A stretch of DNA of 64,000 bases, taken from positions 519,291-583,290 of the forward strand of contig ML976675.1 of assembly GCA_010015655.1 (NCBI GenBank), in the 5' to 3' direction. A model generated the notes under the pieces. The model ran no database searches. It saw only the letters and a list, made by a program, of their open reading frames with translations, and had not been told where the DNA came from. Every line of letters starts with the position of its first letter. The first letter of the stretch is position 1. This DNA is from Bimuria novae-zelandiae CBS 107.79. Lineage: Eukaryota > Ascomycota > Dothideomycetes > Pleosporales > Didymosphaeriaceae. The translations under genes were made by a program, and so were the position numbers. Of this stretch, positions 34,247-46,711 are shown one piece after another.

Positions 34247-34454
34247 TGTCCGATTACATGGTCCCTTGTATTCTGCAAGGTGGCTGGCGCACCTGTACCC
34301 TTGCATGAGATATATTCCTCCCTTGCATGAGATACATTCCACAACAAAGCAAGGGATGTCTTTATGGTTATATAGATGCTACCTCCTATAGTAGGAGAAC
34401 AACGATCAATCAATCATCCTTCTTTATCTTATAAAACTACCCTCTAATCTGACA
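34247..34454 (+). repeat. Copia A left LTR, 208 bp
   Basis: Direct repeat of 39336-39543. Contains the short motif CCTTGCATGAGATA repeated twice and ends CTAATCTGACA. Confidence 0.9.
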
Positions 34455-34504
34455 ATTAAGAGTCTCACTGCCTCAACTAATACTACCTTATCAAGCCAAT
34501 CGCA

Positions 34505-37500
34505 ATGGCCCTATTGACTCTTAGAGATCCCACAGTGATCCTAACCGACTACACGAATTACACGCCATGGCTTAAATAGCTTAAAACAAGATGCCAATTC
34601 CTGAAGGTCTGGAGTATTATCGACCTAGCGCTGACAGATGAACTAAAGCAGAAACCTGCGATGCCAGTGCCTCCGCTAATAAGTAACTACCAACCGAGCG
34701 CCGCCTACATGACTGCGAACCCAAATAACGTGCCAACATTGCTATCCCATCTATCAACGGCAGGCGTAAAAGCATACAGAGATGATAGCGACTATCATAA
34801 AGAACGGCTCGAGATCTACAAGATCATGGATCGAGCCTATCAGGAAGAAAAGGCAGACCTCGATAAGGTGGTCACCTTTCTCCAATTAACAATCTCCGCG
34901 CATCTGCAGAACAACTGCTGCATTCCTAAAGAAATAATAAAGCAATGGATTAATAACCTCACAATCATAGTTGGGGTTAACTATCAAGACGAACATCGAC
35001 GAGCAAGGGCAAGATACTAAGAAGCTCTTAAACTAATAAGAATAGCTAGATTATGGGCTACATGGCTATCTAAGTACGATCACGCAGCTATAGAAGCAGA
35101 GACTAATCGCGTCGCAGAACTTTAAAGGCTAGACTTAGTTAAAGAAGACTTCATAAAGGCAGTTATCTATGTCGCACCTATGTAGGTAACGACCTTCCAG
35201 CAATATGGAAGCAAGGATGCAGCTATCTTACAGAAGCACATAATGAAACTCTTCTAAGACTACATGATCCTGCAGCACCCGATTAAGGGCAAATAAAAGG
35301 GCGCTTTTGCTGCTGCAGGTTTATCTCTCGCTAACGGTAAATCTGTTCAGGCTACAGACAGGGACGCCTCTCTTATAGATAAAGCAGCATCATCTAAAAG
35401 TTAGGGAAGATCTCGGAATTATAAATAACAAAATAATAGTTAACGTACTAAATCTAAGCGGTCGCCTTAGAGCCTTAAGCTAATAATAGTTAGTGGTAAT
35501 TATTGCCCTGCTTGTAACCTACGCTATAGTCTTTAAGACTATTTCTATGCCTTTCTAGATAAGTAGCTAGACTAGTTTAGAGCGAACCCTCTTATGGTAA
35601 AGCTAGTTAAGCTTAGGCTAGAACATGATACCGACTTCTAAGAGAAGTTAAGAATAGTAAAAAGACTAAAATCTTAAATACCTAGAATTAAATTATCGCA
35701 TACTCCCACTCTAACTCGAATTACTAAGGCTAATAATAAGTAACTAGATGGACGCAAGATTACTAAAATCCTAGCGAGCTTCAACGCCGCCTCTATCCAC
35801 ACCAACCTAAACACGTACCCACTGCGATGCTCAGCCATACTCGATTCAAGCACAACCTGTCATATCTTTAACGACATCGATCGCTTTGTCTCATACTGGC
35901 TACCGGCGCCAGGAGACTTTATATAGGCAGGGAATACACAAATATAGATTAAAGGATACAAGAGCGTCTATCTCAACGTACGGAGTGCAAGTAGTAATTA
36001 AATAATATAGCTAGATAATATTGCCTATTACCTTAATCTACTCTACAACCTTATATCGTTCTAATTACTCCGGAGGCAAGGCCTTTGGTGGGACACAAGG
36101 GCAGACCTAACGACTCTAAAGAGAAGAGACAACACTATACTAGTAGAACTTTAAGAGTTGCATGGACAGTGGGTGTTAGAACACAAGACAAGGCCCGTAG
36201 GCACTCCTACTGAAGCTGCACATGCCACCTATAAGACTAACACACGCACCAAACAAAGACCGCAGAAGGCAGACGCATTAACCTGGCACCAATAATTAGG
36301 CTATCTAGGCCCTTAGGCTCTCGAACACCTCGTACAGCAATCTAAGGGGGTGAGGATTAAAGGCCTCCCTATTATTAAGTGTGACGCCTACGGCAAAGCA
36401 AAACTAAAACGGTAAATACGCTAGCAAGCTAGGGAGCTAACTGAAGGCCCCGGCGAGCGAGTTATAATCGATTTTCACGACTACGAAGTAGAAAGCTTAA
36501 CAAGAGAGAAGAGCTAAATACTAATTACTAATTAATTCTCTAGCTTTGTATAGGACTTCTACTTTAAGGACAATTGCCCAGCACGATCTATTATTAAGCA
36601 ACTTAGTACTTTTGTACTATTTATAAAAGTATAATATAATGCTATAGTAAAAGTAATTAAATCTAATAACAAGATCTTCTCTATTAAGGCAGACGTTAAG
36701 AAGTAGTGCTTAGCGCAGGGGATTAAGATTAAGCCCTTAGCACCTAATACTTAAGCATAAAATAGAGGGGCTAAGCGCTTAGGGGGTGTAATTAAGGAGA
36801 AAGCGCGTGCGATGCAACTTAACTCTAACCTACCCTAGTAAATATAGCCTAAGATTACCCGAGCCGCAGTCTACCTCTATAATTAAACCCTAAACTACGC
36901 TAATTAATGGCGATTACTATACGAAGTGTTCTTTATAACGGTAGCTTTTTAGAACAGCGTTGTCACCCAACTAAAGAAGCCAAATTAAACTTACTTAAAA
37001 GCCTATAGCTACAAAGCCTTTGCTATAACTAATAACACCAAACGTGGCAAGAGCAAGCTCCAGCGGCTGGACCCTAAAGCTTGGATAGGCTATCTAGTTG
37101 GCTACAGATTAACCAATATCTAGAGGATATAGATCCCCTCCCTAGCAAAGACAATTAGTACTCGCGACGTGATTTTTAACGAGGATACTGTGTTCTTAGG
37201 CTAAACTAAAGACCTAATAGACAACCTTATGCATAGCATATTAGAAGAAATAGTAGCCTAGGTGCGATTAGTAGAGTTACCTCTTTTACCTTAACAAGAG
37301 TAAGCCACCAAGTCCTTCTTTAAGGATAAAACAATTAGTAAAGCGTTAGAGGAAGAGGTTAAAGGAGCTCCTAAGTATAGGCAAGATAGGAAAGTTAGGT
37401 ATAAATATCTAACGCCTCCCTTAACGCCGCCACTAGTGACACTCCTTGTATAACTAATGGCAGGAGGCAATTAAGCTGAACTATCCCTAATAGTGTAGAC

Positions 37501-39265
37501 TGGGCAACGATAGACGAGCCCTTAGGCCGCCGCCTTTATGGCAGGTACAGAAGCAGGACCCTGTAGTCTTATTAATAGAAAGACGCTCGATAAGGTATAG
37601 CTAAAGCGCATAATTGTTGCTGGTAAGAAACCTCACTAAAGCTTACTACTAGAACCACCTACCTGTAAAGACAAACTCGAGGATTATCTACTGCATTACT
37701 TGTGGAAAGAAGCCGAGAAATCCTATCTCTAGAGTTACCGTGAGATAAAGTCCTGGAGTGAGGTAGCCACCTCCCTAGTAAAAGTAGTAGGACATCAGAT
37801 CCTTAATTGCATGTAGGTATATACCTATAAGTTTAATAAACACTATTGGCTACAGAAGTGCAAGGCACGACTAGTTATAAGAGGTAACTAACAAAGATAT
37901 CTTACATCGCAAGAAACCTACGCCGCAACGCTTATAGGACGATCCTTCCGCATGCTTATAGTAATTGTAGCTTGATTCGACCTAGAGCTTATCTAACACG
38001 ACGTTACCAACGCTTTTGTTCACGCAAAACTGGACAGAGAAATCTACATGAGAATGCCCCGCGGCTACTCTCGAGCAGGCACAGTCCTCTAACTACATAA
38101 AGCCCTCTACGGACTGCGCATATCTCCACTACTTTGGCAGAGAGAGTTCACATCAACGCTCCGCGATATTGGCTTTAAAACAGTGCCCCACGAGCCATGC
38201 TGTCTTATCAAGGATGGCATCATCATCTTTTTCTATGTGGATGACCTTATTATTGCTTACGATAAGTTATAGAAGCAAGCTGCTGAAACTGCTCTAGTAG
38301 CAATAAGAACTAAATTTACACTCACTAGTGGTAATGACCTACAGTGGTTTCTGGGAGTCGAAGTCATTAGGGATTAACTAAATCGAAATCTCTGGCTATC
38401 CCAAGCTTTATATATCGACAAAATATCACGCCTCGTTAATTACCATGAGATTTGCCACGATACTCTAATAGCAGTAGTCGAACTGCTCTCACGCTTAGGG
38501 CTCGCTAGCAAGACTAAAGTTAATTAATATTAGCGAAAGATAGGTTTAATCCTCTACGCTGTGGTGACTACGCGACTAGATATTGCCTTCGCAAGTTCTT
38601 AACTATTACGATTCTTATCGAACCTAAGCAAAGATTACTAAGCGGCTGCCAACCAAGTTCTCCTCTACCTTACTAATACCAGATCACTAGGTCTTTAGTT
38701 CAGGGGTGTAGATACTTTAGAAGTGGCAAGCGATGCATCCTTTACCAATAATACGCTCGACCGCAAGAGCTCGCAAGGATATATTATTAAGCTATTTAGC
38801 GGTCTAATTGCCTGGAAAGCAAACAAGCAAGATACAGTTACTACATTAACTATAGAGGCCGAATTACTAGCTCTCTCGCAGGTTGCTAAGGAGGCTCTAT
38901 TCATATCCTGATTGCTAAAGGAGCTGAAGATTAACCTTAGTAATTCCCTTATTACTATTAATTATAATAATCAGCAAACAATCCGACTTGTTACCGAAGA
39001 GATTACTAAGCTGTAGACGAAGCTCCGTTATGTGGATATCTATAATTACTAGCTGAGACAAGAAGTCGCACTAGGGACGATTAAGGTAGACTATTAACGC
39101 TCGGAAGACATGGTTGTAGATAGACTTACAAAGGCCCTGCCAGCCAACAAATGGAGCAAGTTTCTAGATAAACTAGGACTTGCAGAGATCAAGGACAAGA
39201 TTACTAATAAAGAAATTAACCTGCTTGAGCTAGAGCAAAGAATGGAGGCTTTTAAAACTAAACTA
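34505..39265 (+). pseudogene. Copia A gag-pol remnant
   Basis: ATG at 34505 begins MALLTLRDPTVILTDYTNYT; the gag part 34661-35020 is open (MPVPPLISNYQPSAAYMTAN). After gag the frame has TAG/TAA codons at former Gln/Trp. The pre-integrase and integrase regions lie near 36,280-36,830 (RVIIDFHDYEVESLT carries the first catalytic Asp). Reverse transcriptase lies near 38,040-38,290 (MPRGYSRAGTVL, ISPLLWQREFTSTLRDIGF, FFYVDDLIIAY with the active YVDD intact). RNase H is open at 38723-38911 (SDASFTNNTLDRKSSQGYI, ending SQVAKEALF). Copies B and C carry the same protein family on the other strand. Confidence 0.82.
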
Positions 39266-39335
39266 TAAAAGATAAGTCTGTCTACTTATTGACAGATAGT
39301 CTCCAGCTTGAGCATAAGCCCAAGCTAAGGGGGTG

Positions 39336-39543
39336 TGTCTAATTACATGGTCCCTTGCATTCTGCAAGGTGGCTGGCGCACCTGTACTCTTGCATGAGAT
39401 ACATTCCTCCCTTGCATAAGATACATTCCATAACAAAGCAAGGGATGTCTTTATGGTTATATAGATGCTACCTCCTACAGCAGGAGAACAACGATCAATC
39501 AATCATCCTTCTTCATCTCATAAAACTACCCTCCAATCTGACA
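39336..39543 (+). repeat. Copia A right LTR, 208 bp
   Basis: Direct repeat of 34247-34454, transition differences only by eye; preceded by the polypurine tract. Confidence 0.9.
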
Positions 39544-39548
39544 TAAGT

Positions 39549-39768
39549 AACTCTCTGTCTTTGGTATCTGGTGTCTGTCTTGTCTTGTGTGTGTACTATG
39601 ATAGTTCTATATACCTTCCTTCCAGTTCTTATGGATGTGATAGAGTACCAGGTGGTGTGGAGGCGAAGGGGTTTCGGTACAGTATTAGGTTAACTAGAAG
39701 TGAGGGGGTACAGGGGTATGATAGGGTTACACAGTTCCCTTAGTGCGGAAGGCGAGGCTGTGCAGATA
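39549..39768 (-). repeat. G2 right (5') LTR, second fragment
   Basis: Remaining 220 bases of the right LTR, after the second TAAGT (39544-39548). Followed by ATTAA. Confidence 0.87.
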
Positions 39769-39773
39769 ATTAA

Positions 39774-40504
39774 CTTCTTTATAAGAGTAATAGTAACTTT
39801 ATTCTAATTTATTTATAGACGTCCTAGAATAATATTTTCTTTAGCGTTATTCAGCGTAACGTACGCAAATCTAGTCTTAGTGTAACTATTTATATTAATC
39901 GTAAACTTCGCGACTTTGTCCACCTAGCTAATCTAGTTATTTACTTCTATAATAGGCTTACGTAGAATTAGTATACGCTCGAGTTTAGCTTATCTTATAA
40001 AGGAATAGGTTATAAGGGCATAGGAAAAATATCTAAAGTTAATTAGTACTAAAGTATAGTTAGTTTAATTAACTAGTATATATATAATAAGTAAAGGTGC
40101 TAGCATGTATTTCCTTTTAAACTTTTACTATTCTATCCTTATATCCTGACTTACTTGTGAAGGCTCCTTATCGCGACTTTAACTAAAAGCTACTTTTTTT
40201 TAACTTATTATTATTATTATTTACTACTATTGCATTATTATTATTTATTACTATTGCATTATTATTATTATTTTTTTGCCTTTAATTTAGTTTTTACTTT
40301 CGTGGCTCAAGTTAGCTATTACTTATGATTCTAAGTAGCTTTTAAAGTGTAAGACTTAATTTAGTAGCCTTTTTTTCTATATTGTAAATATAATCTATTA
40401 TCGCGTTATTAATTAATCTCCTTTTAAGGGACTTATTTTACTTATTATACCTATATTCTACTTAGTTCCTAGTTTATAAGGTTAGTAAAAATATTACTTA
40501 AAGT
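39774..40504 (-). pseudogene. G1 gypsy internal fragment between G2 and Copia B
   Basis: Continuation of G1 5' of the polymerase region, extremely AT-rich, with TTA/ATT microsatellite tracts near 40,200-40,275. By position it should encode the gag/protease part of G1; no motif is clearly readable. It ends with AAAGT (40500-40504), the Copia B target. Confidence 0.6.
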
Positions 40505-40752
40505 TGTTAGATTAAAGGGTGTTTTTGATGAGATGGAAAAGTAATTGATTCTTGTGTTGTGTCTTTGCAAGAATGTAAGGCTCTTTTATCCTTACGTCTC
40601 ACGTTAAGACGCTAATCTATTTCCGTTGAGTAAGGAGAGTCGCCCTTTGTCCCGCCCGGAATCGTGCGGATGAACCGGACTGCTGGCAAAGTCTCTTTGT
40701 GTAGGGTTGCGCCAGCTACCTTCGTGTGTGCAAAGGGCTATGTAATTAGACA
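40505..40752 (-). repeat. Copia B left (3') LTR, 248 bp
   Basis: Matches 51074-51321 with transition differences; contains CTTTGTCCCGCCCGGAAT, which is shared with the LTR of Copia C. Confidence 0.9.
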
Positions 40753-41273
40753 CACCTCCTTAGCTTGGGCTTATCCTCAAGCTAGAGACCATTCGTTAGT
40801 GATTAGATAGTCCTATCTTAGTTTAATCTTAAAGGCCTCTATCCTTTACTCTAGCTCGAGTAGATTAACTTCTTTATTCGTAATTATGTCCTTGATCTCT
40901 ATAAGTCCTAATTTATCCAGGAACTTGCTCTACTTATTAGCTAGCAGGGCCTTTATAAGTCTATCCGCAACTATGTCCTCTAATCGTTAATAGTTTACCT
41001 TAATTATCCTAAATGTAACTTCTTGTCTTAGCTAGTAATTATAGATATTAATATAACGGAGCTTCGTCTGCAGCTTAGTGATCTCTTTAGTAATAAGTTA
41101 GATTATTTACTAGTTATTGCAATTAATCGTAATAAGGGAATCGCTAAGGTTAATCTTTAGCTCCTTTAGTAATCGGGATATAAATAGAGCCTCCTTCGCC
41201 ACCTATAATAGTGCTAGTAATTTAGCTTTAGTTATTAATATAGTAACTGTGTCCTGCTTGTTTACTTTCTAGG
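40753..41273 (-). pseudogene. Copia B pol 3' fragment
   Basis: End of RNase H and 3' untranslated part of Copia B, continuing from 46712 across the Copia C insertion. Ends at CTAGG (41269-41273), the duplicated target. Confidence 0.75.
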
Positions 41274-41555
41274 TGTCAGATTGGAGGGGTAATCTGATGA
41301 GATGAAAAGATGGTGATTAATTAAGATAAATTGTGGTATAAATTGTTGTTGTCTGTTCTTTCTATTCCTGTAAGAATGTAAGGCTCTTATATCCTTACGT
41401 CTTACACTAATACGCTAATCTATTTCCGTTGATTAAGGAGAGTTGCCCTTTGTCCCGCCCGGAATTGTGCGGATAAACCAGACTGCTGGCAATGTCTCTT
41501 TATGTAGGGTTGCGCCAGCTACCTTTGCGTGTGTAAAGGGCCATGTAATCGGACA
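41274..41555 (-). repeat. Copia C left (3') LTR, 282 bp
   Basis: Direct repeat of 46425-46706. A short terminal segment GGTAATCTGATGAGATGAAAA is shared by both copies. Confidence 0.9.
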
Positions 41556-41599
41556 CACCCCCTCAGCTTGGGCTTATCCTTAAGCTGGACCTTCGCAGT

Positions 41600-44500
41600 T
41601 ATCTATTATTCCACCTTAAAGGCCTCTATTCTCTACTAGAGATCCTATAGGGCAACCTCTTAATTAGTGATCTTGTCTAATATATCTTTAAGTCCTAGTT
41701 TATGCAGAAATTTGCTCCATTTGTTCACTAGCAGGGCCTTTATAAGTCTATCAGCGACCATGTCCTCTAAGCGTTAATAGTCTACCTTAATTGTCCCTAG
41801 TGCGACCTCTTGTCTTAGCCAATAATTATAGATATCTACATAACGGAGCTTAGTCTACAACTTAGCAATTTCTTTAGTAATAAGTCGGATCGTTTGCTAA
41901 TTATCACAATTAATTATAATAAGGGAATCGCTAAGGTTAATCTTTAGTTCCTTTAGCAATCGCGATGTGAATAAAGCCTCCTTAGCCACTTGTGATAGTG
42001 CTAGTAATTCGGCTTTAGTTATTAATATAGTGACTGTATCTTGCTTGTTTACTTTCCAGGCGATTAGGCTACTAAACAGCTTAATAATATATCCTTGCGA
42101 GCTCTTGCGATTAAGTGTGTTGCTAGCAAAGGATGCGTTACTTGCCACTTCTAAAGTATCTACACCCCTAAGCTAAAGACCTAGTAATTTAGTATTAGCA
42201 AGGTAGAGGAGAACTCGGTTGGCAGCCGCTTAGTGCTCTTTACTTAGGTTAGACAGGAATCGTGATAATCGGGAGCTTATAAAGGCGATATCTAGTCGAG
42301 ATATAACTATAGCATAGAGAATTAATCCAACTTTGCGCTGGTATCTATTAATCTCACCCTTACTAGCTATTCCTGTCCTTAGAAGCAATTTGATTAGACC
42401 TATTAAGGTATTATAGCGAATCTCATAGTGATTAATGAGGCGCGATATTTTGTTAATATATAAAGCTTATAAAAGCCAGATCTTTCTGCTCGAGCGGTCC
42501 CTAATGATTTTAATTCCTAAAAACTATTGCAGGTCTTTACCACCCGTGAGTGTGAATTTAGTACTTATTATTACGAGAGCAGCTTCAGCAGCTTGCTTTT
42601 ATAACTTATTATACGTAATAATAATGTTATCTACATAAAAGAAGATAATAATACTGTCCTTAATAAGGTAGCATAGCTCGTGGGGTACTACTTCAAAGCC
42701 AATATCACAGAGTGTTAACGTGAACTCTCTTTACCAGAGTAATAGAGATATGCGTAGTCTATATAGTGCTTTATGTAGTTTAAGGACTGTGCCTGCTCGC
42801 GAGTAGCCGCGAGGCATTCTTATGTAGATTTCTCTATCCAGCTTCGCGTGGACAAACGCGTTGGTAACGTTGTGTTAGATAAGTTCTAGGTCAAAACAAG
42901 CTATAATTACTATAAACATGCGGAATAATTATCTTACAAGTGTTGCGGCGTAGGTTTCTTGCGAGATAAGGTGCTACTATTAATCGCCTCGCACTACCAG
43001 CCTTGCCTTGCACTTTTATAATTAATAATACTTATTAAACTTATAGGTATATACCTATATGTAGTCAAGGATTTGATAGCCTACCACTTTCACTAGAGCA
43101 GTTGTAACCTCACTCCAGGACTTTATTTCCTTATAGCTCTGTAGATAGGAACGTTCTACTTCCTTCCACATATTATAGAGAGGGTAATCTTCAAGCTTGC
43201 TTTAGCATATAGGTGGCTCTAGAAGCACGCTTCGATGTGGCTTCTTGCCTAATATAATTATTTATCAAAGCTGCGCCTTATTAAGAGTCTTATCTTTATA
43301 TTTGCCGCTACTGCTAGCTTTAGTGCCTGCTATAAAGGCTATAGCCTATGGGCTTGTTTGCAACTGCCCTGTTTACACTCTTTAGAGTAGTATAGCTTAA
43401 TCGCCTCCTGCTATTAATTATGCAAGGAGTGTTACTAGTGGCAGCGTTAAGGGAGGTGTTAGATATTCGCACCTAACTTTCCTGTCTTGCCTATACTTAG
43501 GAGCTCCTTTAACCTCTTCCTCTAGCGCTTTACTAATTAGCTTATTCTTAAAGAAGGACTTAGTGGCATGCTCTTATTAAGGTAAGAGAGGTAACTTTAC
43601 TAATCGCACCTAGGCTACTATTTCTTCTAATATACTATACATAAGGTTTTCTATTAGGTCTTTAGTTTTACCTAAGAACATAGTATCCTCATCGAATATT
43701 ACGTCGCGAGTACTAATTGTCTTTGCTAAAGAGGGAATCCATATTCTCTAGATATTAGTTAATCTATAGCTAATAAGGTAGCTAATCTATGCTTTAGGGT
43801 TAAGCCTCTAAAGCCTGCTTTTGCCGCGTTTTATATCGTTGGTTATCGCAAAGGCTTTGTAGCCATATGCTTTCAGGTGAGCTTAATTAGGCTTCTTTAG
43901 TTGGGTAATAATACCGTTCTAACAGGCTACTGTCGTAAAGAACACTTTATATAGAGATTGCTATTAATTGGCGTAGTTTAGCGTTTGATTGTATAAGTAA
44001 ACTGCGGCTCGGGTAATCTTAGGCTATATCTACTAGGGTAGGTTAGAGTTAAGTCGCATCGCGCGCGCTTTCTCCTTAATTACACCCCTTAAGTGTTTAG
44101 CTCCTTTATTTTATACTTAAGTATTAGGTGCTAAAGGCTTAATCTTAATGCCTTGCGCTAAGCACTACTTCTTAACGTTTGCCTTAATAAAAAAGATCTC
44201 GTTATTAGATTTAATTACTTTTACCGTAATATTGTATTATACTTTCATGAACTATATAAAGGTGCTAAGTAATTTAATAATTAAATGTGCTAGACAGTTA
44301 TCCTTAAAGTAGAAGTCCTATGCAAAGCTAGAGAATTAGTTAGTAATTAGTATTTAGCTCTTCTCTCTTGTTGAGCTATCTACTTTATAGTCGTGAAAAT
44401 TAATTACGACTCGCTCGCCAGGACCTTCTGTTAGTTCTCTAGCTTGCCAGCGAATTTACTATTTTAGTTTTACTTTGCCGCAGGCGTCACATTTAACTAT

Positions 44501-46374
44501 AAGGAGACCTTTAATCCTCACCCCCTTAAATTACTACACGAGGTGTTCGAGGGCCTAAGGGCCTAGATAGCTTAATTATTAGTGCTAGGTCCACGCATCT
44601 GCCTTCTGCGGTCTTCGTTTAGTGCGTGTATTAGTCTTATAAGTAGCGTGCGCAGCATTAGTAAGAATACTACCTACTAGCCTTATCCTGTGTTCTAAGA
44701 CCTACTGTCTATGCAGCTCTTGGAGTTCTGCCAGCACAGTATTATCTCTTCTTTTTAGAGTCGTTGGGTCTGCTCTTATATCCCACTAAAGGCCTTACCT
44801 CTAGAGTAATTAGAACGATACAAGGTTGCAGAGCAGATTACGGCAATAGGCTATATTATCTAGCTATATTAATTAATTTCTATTTACACTCTATACGTTA
44901 AGATAAACGCTTTCGTATCCTTTAATCTATATTTATGTATTCCCTGCCCATATAAAGTCTCCTGGCGCCGGTGGCCAGTATAAGACAAAGCGATCAATAT
45001 TATTAAAGATATGGCAGGTTGTGCGTGAATCGAGTATGGCTAAGCGTCGCAATGGGTACGTGTTTAGATTAGTGTAAAAGGATGCGGCGTTAAAGCTCGC
45101 TAGGATTTTAGTAATCTTGCGTCTATCTAGTCATTCATTATTAGCCTTAGTAATTCGAGGTAGAGTAGGAGTGTGTGATTATTTAATTTTAGGTGCCTGT
45201 AATTTAGCCTTTTTTATTCTTTTTAACTTCTCTTAGAAGTCAGTATCATGTTCTAGCCTAAGCTTAACCAGCTTTACTATAAGAGGGTTTAGTGTGAACT
45301 AGTCTGGCTACTTGTCTAAAAAGGCATAAAAATAGTCTTAAAGACTATAGCGTAGTTTATAAGCAGGATAGTAATTGCCACTAACTATTGTTAGCTTAAG
45401 GCTTTAAGGCAATCGCTTAGTTCTAGTACGTTAACTATTATTTTATTATTTATAATTCTAAGGTCTTCCCTAACTTTTAAATAATACTACTTTATCTATA
45501 AGAGAGGCGTCCCTATCTGTGGCCTAGGTAGGTTCACCACCTTCAGCGAGAGATGACCCTGCAGTAGCAAAAGCGCCCTTTTGTTTACCCTTAGTCGGGT
45601 GCTACAGAATTATGTGGTTTTAGAAGAGTTTTATTATGTGCTTCCGTGAGACAGCTATATCCTTGCTTCTATATTGCTAAAAGGTCGTCACCTATATAGG
45701 TGCGACATAGATAACTGCCTTTATAAAGTCTTCTTTCACGGAGTCTAGCCTTTAAAGCTCTAGGACCTAATTAGTCTCTGCTTCTGTGGCTGCGTAATCG
45801 TACTCAGAGAGCTATGTAGCCTATAATCTAGCCGTTCTTATTAGCTTAAGCGCTTTTTAATACCTTATTCTTAATTGTCTATATTTGTCTTGCAGGTTAA
45901 CCCCAACTATAATCGTGAGGTTATTTATCTATTACTTAATTATTTCTCTAAGAATGCAGCAGTTGTTCTGCAGATACGCGGAGATTATTAATTAGAGAAA
46001 AGTAACTACCTTATTAAGGTCTACCTTTTCTTCCTAATAGGCTCAATCCATGACCTTATAGATCTCAAGCTATCCTTTATAGTAGTCGCTATCGTCTTTG
46101 TATGCTTTCGCGCCTGCTAGCAATAGATAAGATAGTAATATTAGTGCGTTGTTTAGGTTCGCATTCGTGTAGACGGCGTTTAGCTAGTAGTTGCCTATTA
46201 ACGGCGGTATCGGCATGGCGGGTTTCTGCTTTAGTTCATCTATCAGCGCTGGGTCAATAATATTCCAGACCTTAAGGAATTAGCATCTTGTTTTAAGCTG
46301 TTTCAGCCATGGCGTGTAATTTGTGTAGTCGGTCAGGATCACTATAGGATCTCTGAGAGTTGATAGGGCCATTG
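41600..46374 (-). pseudogene. Copia C gag-pol remnant
   Basis: The gag start near 46,372 reads MALSTLRDPIVILTDYTNY on the minus strand. The frame is interrupted by many stops through protease, integrase and reverse transcriptase. RNase H is open at 41897-42148 (SNASFASNTLNRKSSQGYI, SQVAKEALFTSRLLKELKI). An open plus-strand frame over the same stretch is a shadow. The order gag-integrase-RT-RNase H is the copia order. Confidence 0.78.
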
Positions 46375-46424
46375 CGATTGGCTTAATTAATAGTAGTGTT
46401 AGTTGAGGCAGTGAGACTCTTAAT

Positions 46425-46706
46425 TGTTAGATTAGAGGGGTAATCTGATGAGATGAAAAGATAGTGATTAATTAAGATAAATTGTAGTATAAATTATTAT
46501 TGTCTGTTCTTTCTATTCCTATAAGAATGTAAGGCTCTTATATCCTTACGTCTTACACTAATACGCTAATCTATTTCCGTTGATTAAGGAGAGTTGCCCT
46601 TTGTCCCGCCCGGAATTGTGCGGATGAACCAGACTGCTGGTAATGTCTCTTTGTGTAGGGTTGCGCCAGCTACCTTTGCGTGTGCAAAGGGCCATGTAAT
46701 CGGACA
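46425..46706 (-). repeat. Copia C right (5') LTR, 282 bp
   Basis: Direct repeat of 41274-41555; adjacent to CTAGG at 46707-46711. Confidence 0.9.
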
Positions 46707-46711
46707 CTAGG

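Larger units (their letters stand above)
34247..39543 (+). mobile_element. Copia A: full-length Ty1/copia retrotransposon
   Basis: 208-bp LTRs at 34247-34454 and 39336-39543, TGTC...TGACA, flanked by TAAGT (34242-34246 and 39544-39548). The LTRs differ at about a dozen positions by eye, all transitions. The polypurine tract AAGCTAAGGGGGTG immediately precedes the right LTR. Length 5297 bp. It lies inside the right LTR of G2 and is moderately RIP-mutated, younger than G2 and G1. Confidence 0.92.
28275..39768 (-). mobile_element. G2: Ty1/copia retrotransposon in G1, interrupted by Copia A
   Basis: LTRs of 253 bp: 28275-28527, and 34214-34246 joined to 39549-39768. They begin TGTCGGTT and end CAGACA (right copy CAGATA). 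Flanking ATTAA duplications lie at 28270-28274 and 39769-39773. Copia A interrupts the right LTR 33 bases from its start. Without it the element is about 6.2 kb. Coding remnants run on the minus strand, with RNase H next to the left LTR, so the left LTR is the 3' one. Confidence 0.88.
41274..46706 (-). mobile_element. Copia C: Ty1/copia retrotransposon inserted in Copia B RNase H
   Basis: 282-bp LTRs at 41274-41555 (3') and 46425-46706 (5'), TGT[C/T]AGATT...ATCGGACA, flanked by CTAGG (41269-41273 and 46707-46711). Length 5433 bp. Same strand and protein family as Copia B, with a related but longer LTR. The left polypurine tract reads AAGCTGAGGGGGTG on the minus strand. It is the most recent of this pair. 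Confidence 0.92.

Noticed and set aside
34210..34413. 67-codon minus frame repeated at 39,263-39,502
   Set aside because: Lies in the two Copia A LTRs.
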